Source of the DNA: Burkholderia sp. Ax-1724
Lineage (GTDB): Bacteria; Pseudomonadota; Gammaproteobacteria; Burkholderiales; Burkholderiaceae
DNA: 64,000 bases
NCBI RefSeq assembly: GCF_011752995.1
Contig: NZ_VWWL01000006.1
Span: 248,001-312,000, forward strand
Direction of reading: 5' to 3'
Shown here: positions 33,432 to 42,518 of the stretch, piece by piece
How the letters are laid out: each line of letters begins with the position of its first letter
How positions within the stretch are numbered: the first letter of the stretch is position 1
Program-made: the position numbers and the translations under genes
Notes under the pieces: model-generated
Seen by the model: only the letters and a program-made list of their open reading frames with translations
What the model was told of the DNA's origin: nothing
Databases searched by the model: none

Positions 33432-34457
33432 TCAAACCGCCTTCGGATTGCGCTCCGCGAATCCTTCCTGATGCCAGTACGGATAGGCGGGCCGCACGGC
33501 GCTCGCCGCGTCGAGCCTCGCGACCTGCTCCGGCGTCAGATTCCAGCCGACCGCGCCGAGGTTCTGCCGCAACTGTTCCTCGTTGCGCGCGCCGATCAGC
33601 ACCGTCGCGACGGTCGGCCGTTGCAGCAGCCAGTTCAGCGCGATCTGCGGCACGGTCTTGCCGGTCTCGGCGGCGACTTCGTCGAGCGCATCGAGCACGC
33701 GGAACAGATAGTCTTCCGGCACCGGCGGCCCCATGTCGGCGGTCTTGTGCAGCCGGCTCGTTTCCGGCAGCGGCTGGCCGCGCCTGAGCTTGCCGGTCAG
33801 GCGCCCCCAGCCGAGCGGGCTCCACACGACCGCGCCAACGCCCTGATCGGCGCCGAGCGGCATCAGCTCCCACTCGTAATCGCGGCCGATCAGCGAGTAG
33901 TAGGTCTGATTCGCAACGTAGCGCGGATAGCCGTAGCGGTCCGCGAGATCGAGCGACTTCATCAGATGCCAGCCGGAAAAATTCGACACGCCGGTATAGC
34001 GGATCTTGCCCGCGCGCACGAGGTCGTCGAGCGTGGACAGCACTTCGGCGATCGGCGTTTTCGCGTCGAAGCCGTGCAACTGGAACAGGTCGATGTAATC
34101 GGTTTGCAGGCGCCTGAGCGCCGCGTCGACGGCCTCGATCAGATGGAAGCGCGACGAGCCGACGCTGTTCGGCCCGTCGTCGATACGGAAGGTCGCTTTC
34201 GTCGAGATGATAGCCTTGTCGCGCTTGCCCTTCAGCGCCTCGCCGAGCACCGATTCGGACACGCCCCTCGAATAGCTGTCGGCGCTGTCGAACATCGTGA
34301 CACCCGCGTCGAAGCAGATGTCGATCAGACGCCGCGCTTCGGCGACGTCGGTCGCGCCCCACGCCTGAAAAAATTCGCCCTTGCCGCCGAACGTACCCGT
34401 GCCGAAACTCAACACCGGCACCTTGAAACCCGATGCACCCAGATGTCTGTATTCCAT
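33432..34457 (-). CDS. Aldo/keto reductase
   Basis: A 341-residue (beta/alpha)8 NADPH oxidoreductase. The catalytic tetrad can be traced: Asp and Tyr in MFDSADSYSRG, Lys in IISTKATF and His in DLFQLHGFD. The motif RYTGVSNFSGWHL and the cofactor end LIGARNEEQLRQNL agree with the AKR superfamily (AKR11/12-like). Start MEYRHLGASGFKV is typical. It converges on the SDR gene, 76 bases apart. Substrate not predictable. Confidence 0.93.
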   Translation of the reverse strand: MEYRHLGASGFKVPVLSFGTGTFGGKGEFFQAWGATDVAEARRLIDICFDAGVTMFDSADSYSRGVSESVLGEALKGKRDKAIISTKATFRIDDGPNSVGSSRFHLIEAVDAALRRLQTDYIDLFQLHGFDAKTPIAEVLSTLDDLVRAGKIRYTGVSNFSGWHLMKSLDLADRYGYPRYVANQTYYSLIGRDYEWELMPLGADQGVGAVVWSPLGWGRLTGKLRRGQPLPETSRLHKTADMGPPVPEDYLFRVLDALDEVAAETGKTVPQIALNWLLQRPTVATVLIGARNEEQLRQNLGAVGWNLTPEQVARLDAASAVRPAYPYWHQEGFAERNPKAV

Positions 34458-34547
34458 TGAAGAATCTCCGTGGCATTGCCGTCGATGAACGGAGGTTCAG
34501 TCTACGCGCTGCGTGGCAACGCTGCGCCCAACGGGCATACGCTGCAA

Positions 34548-36296
34548 CTACGCGCCGCGCCCCGCTCCGCTTACCCCGGCCAGCGCCTCGCGCACCGCGT
34601 CGATCACGCTGTCCCAGTCGCCGAGCGCCGGCTGCCTGAAGAGGCGCGCGTGCGGATACCACGGCGTGTCGCTGCGTTCGAGCAGCCAGCGCCAGCAGGT
34701 GTCGAAGCGGTTCAGAATCCACACGGGCCGGCCGAGCGCGCCGGCCAGATGCGCGGTGGACGTGTCGACCGAGATCACGAGATCGAGATTGGCGACGAGC
34801 GCGGCCGTGTCGGCGAAATCGTGCAGCAGGCCCGTGTAATCGGCGACACGGTCGCGAAGCGCGCTCTCTGCGAGTTGCTGGGCGGACGCGCCCTTCTGCA
34901 CGCTGAAGAAGCGCACGTTCGGCACATCGAGAAGCGGCGCGAAACGCTCGAACGCGAGCGAACGGCGCGCGTCGATCTTGCGCAGTTCCGCGACGTGCGC
35001 GCGGTTTTCGCCAGCCCAGACGAGGCCGACCTTCAGGTGCTTCAGTTGCGTCTCTGGTTGCTCCGCCGCATCGGCACCGGCATCGATGCGTTCGCGCCAT
35101 GCGCTCACCGCCGCGGCATCGGCGAACAGATAAGGTGTGGCCGATGGAATGCTCGTCTCGTCGGTGCGCAGCGCAAGCGGCAGGCTCAGCAGCGGACAAT
35201 GACAATCGAACGGCGGCAACGGCTGCCCCGCTTCGATCAACTGGTCGACACCGTCGAGCGTCGACAGAAGCCGTAGCAACGGCGCCGGCACTTCGAGCAC
35301 GACCTTCGCGCCGAGCCGCGCGACGCTCGACGCATAGCGGCAGAACTGCAGCGTATCGCCGAGACCCTGCTCCGCGTGCAGCAGAATCGTCTTGCCGTCG
35401 AGCGGAAAATCGCCGAGCCATAGCGGCTGCGCGAACTCGCGCTTGCCGGCCTGGATGCGGCGACGCTCCCAGCGCCATTCGTAGGCCCGCCAGCCCGCCT
35501 CGAAGCGCCCCATCTGCAACAGACACAGCGCCTGATTCCAGTGCGTTTCCGCCGCGGCGGGATTCAGCGCGAGCGCGCGCTCATAACTTGCCAGCGCGTC
35601 TTCGTGACGATTCAGATCGATCTGCGCGAGACCGAGGTTGTTCCATGCATCGACGAAACCCGGCGCCAGTTCCAGTGCGCGCCGGTAGCTATGCTCCGCT
35701 TCGAGAGGCCGGTTCAGATCGCCGAGCGCATTGCCGCGATTGCTCCACGCGTCGGGATAATCGGGCTGCAAGGCAAGCGCGCGTTCGCAGCTGTCGAGCG
35801 CGTCGGCCGCGCGGCCGAGATCGCGCAGCACGCACGCGCGATTGTTCCAGGCCACCGCGAAATCCGGCGCGAGCGCGAGCGCGCGCTCGAAGCTCGCCAG
35901 CGCATCGAGCGGCCGGTTCAGCGCGGCGAGCGCATTGCCGCGCTGATTCAGCGCATCGGCGAACTTCGGCTGCAAGGCGAGCGCGCGTTCGGCGCTCGCG
36001 AGCGCTTCGTCGTGACGCTGCAAGGCATTCAGCGCGTAGGCAAGATTCGAATGCACGGGCGCCTGCTTCGGGTTGACGGCCAGCGCCTTGCCGAGCAGAT
36101 CGGCGCCTTCCTGCACGCGGCCCGTCTGCAACGCAAGCTCGCCGAGCCAGCGCAACGCGTCGCCATGTTTAGGCTTGAGTTCGAGGATCTCGCGATAGAG
36201 CTCTTCCGCTTCGACGAGCGCGCCATTGCGCTGAAGCGCGACGGCTTGCCGAAGCATGTGATCCAACTGTTGCGGCAGACTGGCGGGCTTGCTCAT
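34548..36296 (-). CDS. TPR protein with glycosyltransferase-9-like domain
   Basis: About 582 residues. Some eight tetratricopeptide repeats occupy roughly residues 10-310, recognisable by repeated ALASYERALALNP-like units. The C-terminal half (about 320-575) resembles the ADP-heptose:LPS heptosyltransferase fold, with ILLHAEQGLGDTLQFCRY and the nucleotide-sugar motif SVDTSTAHLAGALGRPVW. The architecture is common in beta-proteobacteria, often near flagellar, chemotaxis or polysaccharide genes; cheV lies divergently next door. Start MSKPASLPQQ at 36296 is chosen over a longer frame. Donor and acceptor are unknown; the repeats probably bind a protein acceptor. Confidence 0.88.
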   Translation of the reverse strand: MSKPASLPQQLDHMLRQAVALQRNGALVEAEELYREILELKPKHGDALRWLGELALQTGRVQEGADLLGKALAVNPKQAPVHSNLAYALNALQRHDEALASAERALALQPKFADALNQRGNALAALNRPLDALASFERALALAPDFAVAWNNRACVLRDLGRAADALDSCERALALQPDYPDAWSNRGNALGDLNRPLEAEHSYRRALELAPGFVDAWNNLGLAQIDLNRHEDALASYERALALNPAAAETHWNQALCLLQMGRFEAGWRAYEWRWERRRIQAGKREFAQPLWLGDFPLDGKTILLHAEQGLGDTLQFCRYASSVARLGAKVVLEVPAPLLRLLSTLDGVDQLIEAGQPLPPFDCHCPLLSLPLALRTDETSIPSATPYLFADAAAVSAWRERIDAGADAAEQPETQLKHLKVGLVWAGENRAHVAELRKIDARRSLAFERFAPLLDVPNVRFFSVQKGASAQQLAESALRDRVADYTGLLHDFADTAALVANLDLVISVDTSTAHLAGALGRPVWILNRFDTCWRWLLERSDTPWYPHARLFRQPALGDWDSVIDAVREALAGVSGAGRGA

Positions 36297-36508
36297 GCGG
36301 GACGGGAATCGAAAGTTCGCAATATCGTGAAGCGGTATCGCGACGCAAGCGTCTTGCTGGACGCGGCGCACGGCAAGACCGCGAGAAGCGCCCGATTATC
36401 GCTGAATTTTCCGCAAGCGCCGCCGATAACCCGTAGACAAGCCAGGCGCCAGGGCACCCCGACGACAACATGGCGCACGACTCGCACCGCAACCCTGGAG
36501 AGAATCCG

Positions 36509-37498
36509 ATGGCAGACGAACACCGTGCCAACCACGAGCGCAACACCGAACGCAGCAACCTGACGAGTTCGAACAAGTTCGAACTGCTGCTGTACCGCCT
36601 CGGCTGCGTGCCGGGCAGCGACGCGCACGAGCTATATGGCATCAACGTCTTCAAGGTGCGCGAAATCTCGACGATGCCGCCCGTCACGCCGATCGCGGGC
36701 GCCTCGCCGTTCGTGATGGGCGCGGTCGACATTCGCGGGCAGATCATTCCGGTGATCGACCTGCCGCGCCTGATGGGCTGCGAACCGACGCGCGGCCTGA
36801 ACATCCTGCTCGTGACCGAGTTCGCGCGCTCGACCCAGGCGTTCGCGGTCGAGGAAGTCGACGACATCGTGCGGCTCGAATGGAACCAGGTGCTGTCCGC
36901 CGACGGCGCGGCGAGCGGCAAGCTCGTCACGAGCATCGCGCGCATCGACGGCAATACCGGCGATTCGCGGCTCGCCCAGGTGATCGACGTCGAGCAGGTG
37001 TTGCGCGACGTGTTTCCGTCGCAACACCCGAGCGTCGATCCGAAATCGGTCGGCGAAGTGCTCGGCATTCGCCGCGGCGCGAAGATTCTCGCCGCCGACG
37101 ACTCCGGCTTCGCGCGCAAGCTGATCGAGCAGGCGCTCAGCGCGATCGGCGCGGACTACATCATGACGAAGACCGGCGAGGAAGCGTGGGCCGCGTTGCA
37201 GCAGGTCGCGCGCGAGGCGCAACAGAACGGCACGCGCGCGAAGGACAGCATCGCGCTCGTGCTGACCGATCTGGAGATGCCGGAAATGGACGGCTTCATG
37301 CTCACGCGACAGATCAAGGCCGACGAGCGCACGCGCGATATTCCGGTCATCATCCACTCCTCGCTGACGGGCGCGGCCAATGAAGCGCACGTGAAGAACG
37401 CGGGCGCCAACGGTTATGTCGCGAAATTCGCGGCGGCCGAACTGGCCGATGCGATCCGTCATGCGCTGGGCGGCGCGGCCGCGAAAGCGGCAGCTTGA
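36509..37498 (+). CDS. cheV: Chemotaxis protein CheV
   Basis: A 329-residue coupling/response regulator protein. The N-terminal CheW-like domain (about 25-170: LLLYRLGCVPGSDAHELYGI, then GAVDIRGQIIPVIDL) couples chemoreceptors to CheA. A receiver domain follows (about 190-325) with acidic pocket ILAADDSGFARK, phospho-acceptor Asp in LVLTDLEMPEMDGF, and later Ser and Lys positions (IHSSLTG, YVAKF). The ATG at 36509 has GGAGAG six bases upstream; an ATG at 36470 is less likely. No other che genes are in the window, so it is an orphan adaptor. Confidence 0.95.
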   Translation: MADEHRANHERNTERSNLTSSNKFELLLYRLGCVPGSDAHELYGINVFKVREISTMPPVTPIAGASPFVMGAVDIRGQIIPVIDLPRLMGCEPTRGLNILLVTEFARSTQAFAVEEVDDIVRLEWNQVLSADGAASGKLVTSIARIDGNTGDSRLAQVIDVEQVLRDVFPSQHPSVDPKSVGEVLGIRRGAKILAADDSGFARKLIEQALSAIGADYIMTKTGEEAWAALQQVAREAQQNGTRAKDSIALVLTDLEMPEMDGFMLTRQIKADERTRDIPVIIHSSLTGAANEAHVKNAGANGYVAKFAAAELADAIRHALGGAAAKAAA

Positions 37499-37537
37499 CC
37501 ACCTCCGCCGCGCGCACCGCCGCGTGCCCTGGTGCAC

Positions 37538-38656
37538 TTACCGGTGCGCGGTCAGCCCGACCGACAACACCATGCGGCCGATCTCGACACCCATCGTATT
37601 GAGCCGCTTCGGCGCATGAAAACCGTCGAGCTTCGCGCGCTGCTCCGCCGTCCCGAGATCGAGCAGCGCGAGGAGTTCGGCGCTCACCGCATAGAGCGCG
37701 GCGACGTTGCCGTCCTCGATTTTCACGGCGATACCGAGCGCGCCGTTCGCGCCGAGGCGCGCGGTCTGCGGCGACGCGCGCACGCCGATCGCATAGCTGC
37801 CGTCGGCGCCGAGCTTGCCGACCAGCGCGCCGCCGAAGGCCTGCATCAGCAACGTGCAGAAACGGCCCTCGCCGCCCACCAGTTCCGGGTATGACGTCAT
37901 CGCGCGATAAATGCGCGCGAGCGCGACCGTGCGCGGCGTCACGTCAGTTGCCCCCGAGGCTGCCCCTGCGGTTGCCCCCGAGGCGACTTCGTCTTCGGCC
38001 GCGGCGAGCTTCGCGAACAGACGCGCGAGCCGGTCGAGCGGAAAGGCCGGCGTCGGCAGATTGCAGCCGTCGATCGCCCATTGCACGCCGTCGTCGGGCA
38101 GATCGCAGACGCTCGCGACCGTCTGCTTCACGCGCACCTGCAACGGATGCCCGGGTAGTTCGTACCCCGCGAGCGCCGCACCGATCGAACGCGCGCCGGC
38201 CAGCATGCCCGCGTGCTTGCCGGAGCAGTTGCTGCACACGCCGCTGGGCGTGAAGCCACGCCGCAGCCAGTCGGCGTACACCGCTTCCGACAGCGGCGGA
38301 TGACCGCCGCAGCGCAGGTCCGCCTCGCTCGCGCGCGCCTTCGCGAGCATGCTGCGCGCGCGGTCGATATGGCGCGGCTCGCTGCTGTGCGATGCGCACA
38401 TCAGCGCGAGATCGGCGTCATCGAAACCGCAGTGCTCGAGCGCGCCGGTCTCGACGACCGCGAGCGCCTGTGCCGGTTTCGCCGCCGAGCGCGCGAGCGT
38501 CATACGCGCGGGATCGCCGAACGAGTACAGCAGGCGGCCGCTCGCATCGACGACGGCGACATGCGCGAGATGCGTGTTCTCGACCGACGCGCCGCGATAG
38601 ATCGTCGCCGCGACCGGCGCAGCATGTGCAACGGGATGCCCCTCGGACAGGCTCAT
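37538..38656 (-). CDS. L-asparaginase II family protein (Rhizobium ReAV-like)
   Basis: A 372-residue cytoplasmic amidohydrolase of the asparaginase II family that is unrelated to E. coli-type asparaginases. Active-site elements known from the Rhizobium etli enzyme are present: Ser-x-x-Lys in ARSAAKPAQA, Ser in MCASHSSEPRH, and the metal-binding Cys/Lys in VCSNCSGKHAGM together with the Cys in AIDGCNLPTP. A short Ala/Gly/Thr-rich insertion (SGATAGAASGATD), encoded by a direct repeat, lies near residue 230 and looks like a surface loop. It likely releases ammonia from asparagine. Ends convergently 39 bases from cheV. Confidence 0.9.
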   Translation of the reverse strand: MSLSEGHPVAHAAPVAATIYRGASVENTHLAHVAVVDASGRLLYSFGDPARMTLARSAAKPAQALAVVETGALEHCGFDDADLALMCASHSSEPRHIDRARSMLAKARASEADLRCGGHPPLSEAVYADWLRRGFTPSGVCSNCSGKHAGMLAGARSIGAALAGYELPGHPLQVRVKQTVASVCDLPDDGVQWAIDGCNLPTPAFPLDRLARLFAKLAAAEDEVASGATAGAASGATDVTPRTVALARIYRAMTSYPELVGGEGRFCTLLMQAFGGALVGKLGADGSYAIGVRASPQTARLGANGALGIAVKIEDGNVAALYAVSAELLALLDLGTAEQRAKLDGFHAPKRLNTMGVEIGRMVLSVGLTAHR

Positions 38657-38798
38657 GCGTGGTCTCCTCCTGTTGGCTCACCCGGTGCGTCGGCACGATG
38701 GATGAACTCGCGGTTTTATCGATGTTTCGCTCGACACGCGGCGCAAGCCCGACGCCCGGGCAGCAATACTCAACAGCACGCGGCGCACGCCGCAACAC

Positions 38799-40052
38799 TC
38801 AGGCGCTCGCCGCCAGTTCCTCTTCGCGCTCCAGCTTCCGCGTGCGCCGCAGTTCCGGAAAAAGCCGCATCCACAGCAACGCGATCGCGATCGTCGCGAC
38901 GCCGCCGACCAGCACGGCCGGTTGCGCGCCCCACCAGCCCGCGGTCAGGCCCGATTCGAATTCGCCCAATTGATTCGAGGTCCCGATGAACAGCGAATTG
39001 ACCGCGTTGACGCGGCCGAGCATTTCATCGGGCGTGCGCAACTGCACGAGCGAAAGCCGCACGACGACGCTGATCGTGTCCGATGCGCCGAGTATCATCA
39101 GCGCGATCAGCGACACGATGAACTGATGCGAGAGCCCGAACATGATCGTCGCGATGCCGAACGCGATCACGCCGCCGAACATCGCCGCGCCGGGCCGCTC
39201 GCGCAGCGGGAAATGCGCGAGCCAGATCGTGCCCGCGAGCGCGCCGATCGCGGTGCCCGAGCGCAGCAGGCCGAGGCCGATCGGCCCCGCGTGCAGCACG
39301 TCGCGCGCGAAGATCGGCAAAAGCGCGGTCGCGCCGCCGAACAGCACTGCGAACAGATCGAGCGAGAGAGCGCCGAGAATCACGGGCTCCTTGCGAATGA
39401 ACGCGATGCCCGAGAAGATCGATTCCAGCGTGACGGGCGCGCGGCTCGCCGGCTTGAGCTGCAGCGGAATGGTCCACACCGCGACGGCGGCGGCCGCGAA
39501 CGACAGCGTGCAGGCGAGATAGGCCGCGCCCGGTCCGACGCCGTACAGCAGGCCGCCGAGCGCGGGGCCGGCGATCTGCGCGGTCTGATTCGCGGAGGTG
39601 GACCACGCGGTGGCCTTCGGCAACTGGCCGCGCGGCACCACGGCCGGCAGCAGCGACGACACCGCCGGCGATTCGAACGCGCGCGCCGCTCCCGCGCAGG
39701 CGGCCAGCACGTAGATGACCGGCGCGCTGATCCAGCCGCCGAACGTGCCGAGCGCGAACAGCAAGGCGGCGACGCCTTCGAGGCTCTGGCAGACGGCGGC
39801 GATGCGGCGGCGATCGTAGCGATCGGCGACGTGGCCGACGACGAGCGTCAGCAGGAACATCGGCAGGAATTGCGCGAGGCCGACGAGGCCGAGCGCGAAT
39901 GCGCTATGGGTCAGCGCATAGACGTGCCAGCCCATCGCGACGGCGAGCATCTGGAACGACAGCGAGGACAGGATGCGGGTGCACCAGAAACGCTGGAAAG
40001 GCGGGTGTTTCGGCAGGCTGAAAGACGGGGGATCGACGGGGGCGGGTGACAT
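38799..40052 (-). CDS. MFS transporter (EntS-like, MFS_3 group)
   Basis: A 417-residue transporter with twelve predicted helices. The segment FQRFWCTRILSSLSFQMLAV, the loop 2-3 motif GHVADRYDRRRIAAV and the region AARAFESPAVSSLLPAVVP are characteristic of the EntS-like branch, whose members export siderophores or drugs. The start MSPAPVDPPSF at 40052 is reasonable. It is transcribed as a single gene, divergent from the YWTD propeller gene. Substrate unknown. Confidence 0.9.
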   Translation of the reverse strand: MSPAPVDPPSFSLPKHPPFQRFWCTRILSSLSFQMLAVAMGWHVYALTHSAFALGLVGLAQFLPMFLLTLVVGHVADRYDRRRIAAVCQSLEGVAALLFALGTFGGWISAPVIYVLAACAGAARAFESPAVSSLLPAVVPRGQLPKATAWSTSANQTAQIAGPALGGLLYGVGPGAAYLACTLSFAAAAVAVWTIPLQLKPASRAPVTLESIFSGIAFIRKEPVILGALSLDLFAVLFGGATALLPIFARDVLHAGPIGLGLLRSGTAIGALAGTIWLAHFPLRERPGAAMFGGVIAFGIATIMFGLSHQFIVSLIALMILGASDTISVVVRLSLVQLRTPDEMLGRVNAVNSLFIGTSNQLGEFESGLTAGWWGAQPAVLVGGVATIAIALLWMRLFPELRRTRKLEREEELAASA

Positions 40053-40416
40053 CGGTGACTGGTTCGTTACGTGATGCGCGGTAGGTAGCTCGCGATGGCT
40101 CGCGGTGGCCTGAATGGGGCGGCGCTAGTTTAGAGCAAGACGACATGACGTGCCGGAAGCGGGATCGGGCGGGGCCCGCCGGACTGGCGTTCCGCTCCGC
40201 TTCCTGCCCCGCCGGCGCCGCGCGCGGAACTCAGGTGCGCCGATTATGGCACGGCCGAAAACGGGCGCGCGCAACGAGGCTGCGCGGATTCACGAAGTCC
40301 TCATTCAATCTCGGGTACGCTGCGGGATGCGGCTTGTGCAATAGCCGCCTCGCAGTAAGCGGACTTGCTCCGGCAAGACGACGAAGTTTCAATCATCTGG
40401 ATGGAGGGTATCGACT
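40053..40416. other. Intergenic region between divergent genes
   Basis: About 360 bases between the MFS gene and the propeller gene. No convincing gene; the plus-strand open frame through it lacks a ribosome-binding site. It must hold both promoters. No strong dyad was seen. Confidence 0.5.
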
Positions 40417-41349
40417 GTGGCTACCGAGAATGGCGGTTCGCTGTATGTCCTGCAGGCACGTCCACCGGCGATCATCGCCCTGTGGCCCGACGGTTCGCAC
40501 GAAGTGGTCGTCGCGAACCTGACGCGCACGCCCGACGGCATCAAGGTCGACGTCGAGAACCAGATCGTCTATTGGACCAACATGGGCAGCGGCATCCATC
40601 TGATCGACGGCGATCCGGTGCCCGGCGCGGTGCCGCCAAACGACGGCACGATCGAAAGCGCGAAGCTCGACGGCAGCGAACATCGCGTGCTGGTGCCCGC
40701 CGGCGTCGCGGGCACGCCGAAGGAACTCGTGCTCGACAAGGAAGGCGGCTTTCTGTACTGGTGCGATCGCGAAGGCATGCGCGTGATGCGCGCGCGCACG
40801 GACGGCAGCGAAGTCACCGAACTCGTGCGCACCGGCAACTTCCCCGCCGATACAGGCGACGCCACGCGCCATTGCGTGGGCATCGCCCTCGACAAGCCGA
40901 ACGGCCATCTCTACTGGACGCAGAAGGGGCCGCCCGATGCGGGCGAAGGCCGCATCTTCCGCGCCGGCCTCGATCTGCCGGCCGGCGCGCAGCCCGATGC
41001 GCGCCCCGACCTCGAATGCCTGCTCGATCAGTTGCCCGAACCGATCGATCTCGACATCGACCATCGCGACAGCATGCTCTACTGGACCGATCGCGGCGAC
41101 GACACGCACGACGGCAATACGCTGAATCGCGCGAAGATCACCGCGGCGGGGCTCGCCGATCGCGAGGTGCTCGCACGCGATCTGCAGGAAGGCATCGGCG
41201 TGTCGCTCGACCCGCGCGGGCGCCGTGCCTTCGTGACCGATCTCGGCGGCAACGTGCGGGAGCTGAACATCGACACGAAGCACGAATCGCATTTCACGAC
41301 GATCGCGCACCTCGGCGCGCTGACCGGAATCGATTACGCGGATCTCTAA
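40417..41349 (+). CDS. Cytoplasmic YWTD-type beta-propeller protein
   Basis: A 310-residue protein made of LDL-receptor class B-like (YWTD) repeats. The repeat cores VYWTNMGSG, LYWCDREG, LYWTQKGPP and LYWTDRGDD are clear, with about six blades predicted. There is no signal peptide, so it is probably cytoplasmic. Start is GTG at 40417 with GGAGGG eight bases upstream. Similar bacterial and fungal proteins are sometimes mislabelled as 3-hydroxyacyl-CoA dehydrogenase; no Rossmann motif exists here. SMP-30-like lactonase activity is another idea but the metal ligands are not evident. Function unassigned. Confidence 0.82.
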   Translation: MATENGGSLYVLQARPPAIIALWPDGSHEVVVANLTRTPDGIKVDVENQIVYWTNMGSGIHLIDGDPVPGAVPPNDGTIESAKLDGSEHRVLVPAGVAGTPKELVLDKEGGFLYWCDREGMRVMRARTDGSEVTELVRTGNFPADTGDATRHCVGIALDKPNGHLYWTQKGPPDAGEGRIFRAGLDLPAGAQPDARPDLECLLDQLPEPIDLDIDHRDSMLYWTDRGDDTHDGNTLNRAKITAAGLADREVLARDLQEGIGVSLDPRGRRAFVTDLGGNVRELNIDTKHESHFTTIAHLGALTGIDYADL

Positions 41350-41471
41350 GCGCGACCGGCCGGGACGACCCACGGTATCCGGGCCGTCGTCCCGGCTTGC
41401 CGGGACACGCGGGCGCGGCACCACGCGCCCGCTATGTCGCGCCCGCCATGTGCAACGCATCCCTCTAAGCC

Positions 41472-42401
41472 CTAATCGCTGCCGTCGCGCCGCAGCCTCA
41501 GCACGGTCGTCATGTACTCCGTCGCGAAGTCGATAAACGCTTTCACGCGCAGCGGCATTCTGCGCTGCACGGGGTAAATGATCTGCGCGGGCAGCGACTT
41601 CGCGCGCCATTGCGGCAGCACCCGCACGAGGCGCCCCGAGACCAGGTCTTCCTCGACGAGCCATTCCGGCAGCACCGCGATGCCGAGTCCCATGCGCACC
41701 GCCTCGCGCATGCTCGTCACGCCCTCGGTGATGAACACGGGCTCGACCTGCAGAATCTGCGTCGAATTCCGCGAATACAGCGTGACCTCGCGCGCGCCGC
41801 CGAACTGATCGCTGGCGAGCGCGATCCACGGCAGCGCGTCGAGCCCTTCGGGCCGGGTGGGAATCGGGTGGTCTTTCAGAAACGGCGGAGACGCGACGAG
41901 GTAGCGCCGGATCTCGCCGAGCGAGCGCGCCACGACGCGCTCGTCGATCAGTGCGCCCGCGAGAATGCCGGCGTCACATCCCTCTTCGATCATGTGCAGC
42001 GGCCGGTTCGAATACCCCAGCTCCATGCGCACGGCCGGATGTGCCTGAATAAAGCTGCTGATAAGCCGGCTGATGACGGACTGGCCGAAATCGATCGTCG
42101 AAAACACCCGGATATTGCCGCTCAGCTCGGTCTGGTCGTTGCTGAGCCGCTGCGCCGACTCTTCGGCCAGAGACAGCAAGGCCCGCGCGTCGGCCAGCAA
42201 CTGATGCCCGACTTCGGTGAGGCTCATGCGATGCGTATCGCGACGCAGCAGCACGGCGCCGCATTGATCTTCGAGCGAGCGCAACTGGCGGCTCAAGGTG
42301 GGCTGGCTCAGGCGCAGCTTGCGCGCCGCAGCGGAGATGCTGCCGCTGTCCACGATGGCGACGAAGGCGCGCAACAGGTTGAGGTCGTCGAATATGCTCA
42401 T
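41472..42401 (-). CDS. LysR family transcriptional regulator (partner of SDR)
   Basis: A 309-residue LTTR with NLLRAFVAIVDSGSISAAAR and LSQPTLSRQLRSLEDQCGAV as the DNA-binding domain. The C-terminal effector domain includes VRMGLGIAVLPEWLVEEDL. It is divergent from a two-SDR operon with a 117-bp shared region, mirroring the lysR/SDR pair at 31.6-33.4 kb. It probably controls these SDR genes. Confidence 0.92.
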   Translation of the reverse strand: MSIFDDLNLLRAFVAIVDSGSISAAARKLRLSQPTLSRQLRSLEDQCGAVLLRRDTHRMSLTEVGHQLLADARALLSLAEESAQRLSNDQTELSGNIRVFSTIDFGQSVISRLISSFIQAHPAVRMELGYSNRPLHMIEEGCDAGILAGALIDERVVARSLGEIRRYLVASPPFLKDHPIPTRPEGLDALPWIALASDQFGGAREVTLYSRNSTQILQVEPVFITEGVTSMREAVRMGLGIAVLPEWLVEEDLVSGRLVRVLPQWRAKSLPAQIIYPVQRRMPLRVKAFIDFATEYMTTVLRLRRDGSD

Positions 42402-42518
42402 ACGCTGGAAGCATAACCCATATACTGGTCATACGGCTACCGTGGGGGTCCGGACGGCGCGATGATTCACCCATCGCATCGATCACCGATCAATCACCCC
42501 GTCAGAAGGAGCCTCACC

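Noticed and set aside
40145..40522. 125-codon plus-strand frame before the propeller gene
   Set aside because: It overlaps the well-supported propeller start out of phase and lacks a ribosome-binding site.
40417..41349. 3-hydroxyacyl-CoA dehydrogenase
   Set aside because: No Rossmann motif; the sequence consists of YWTD propeller blades.
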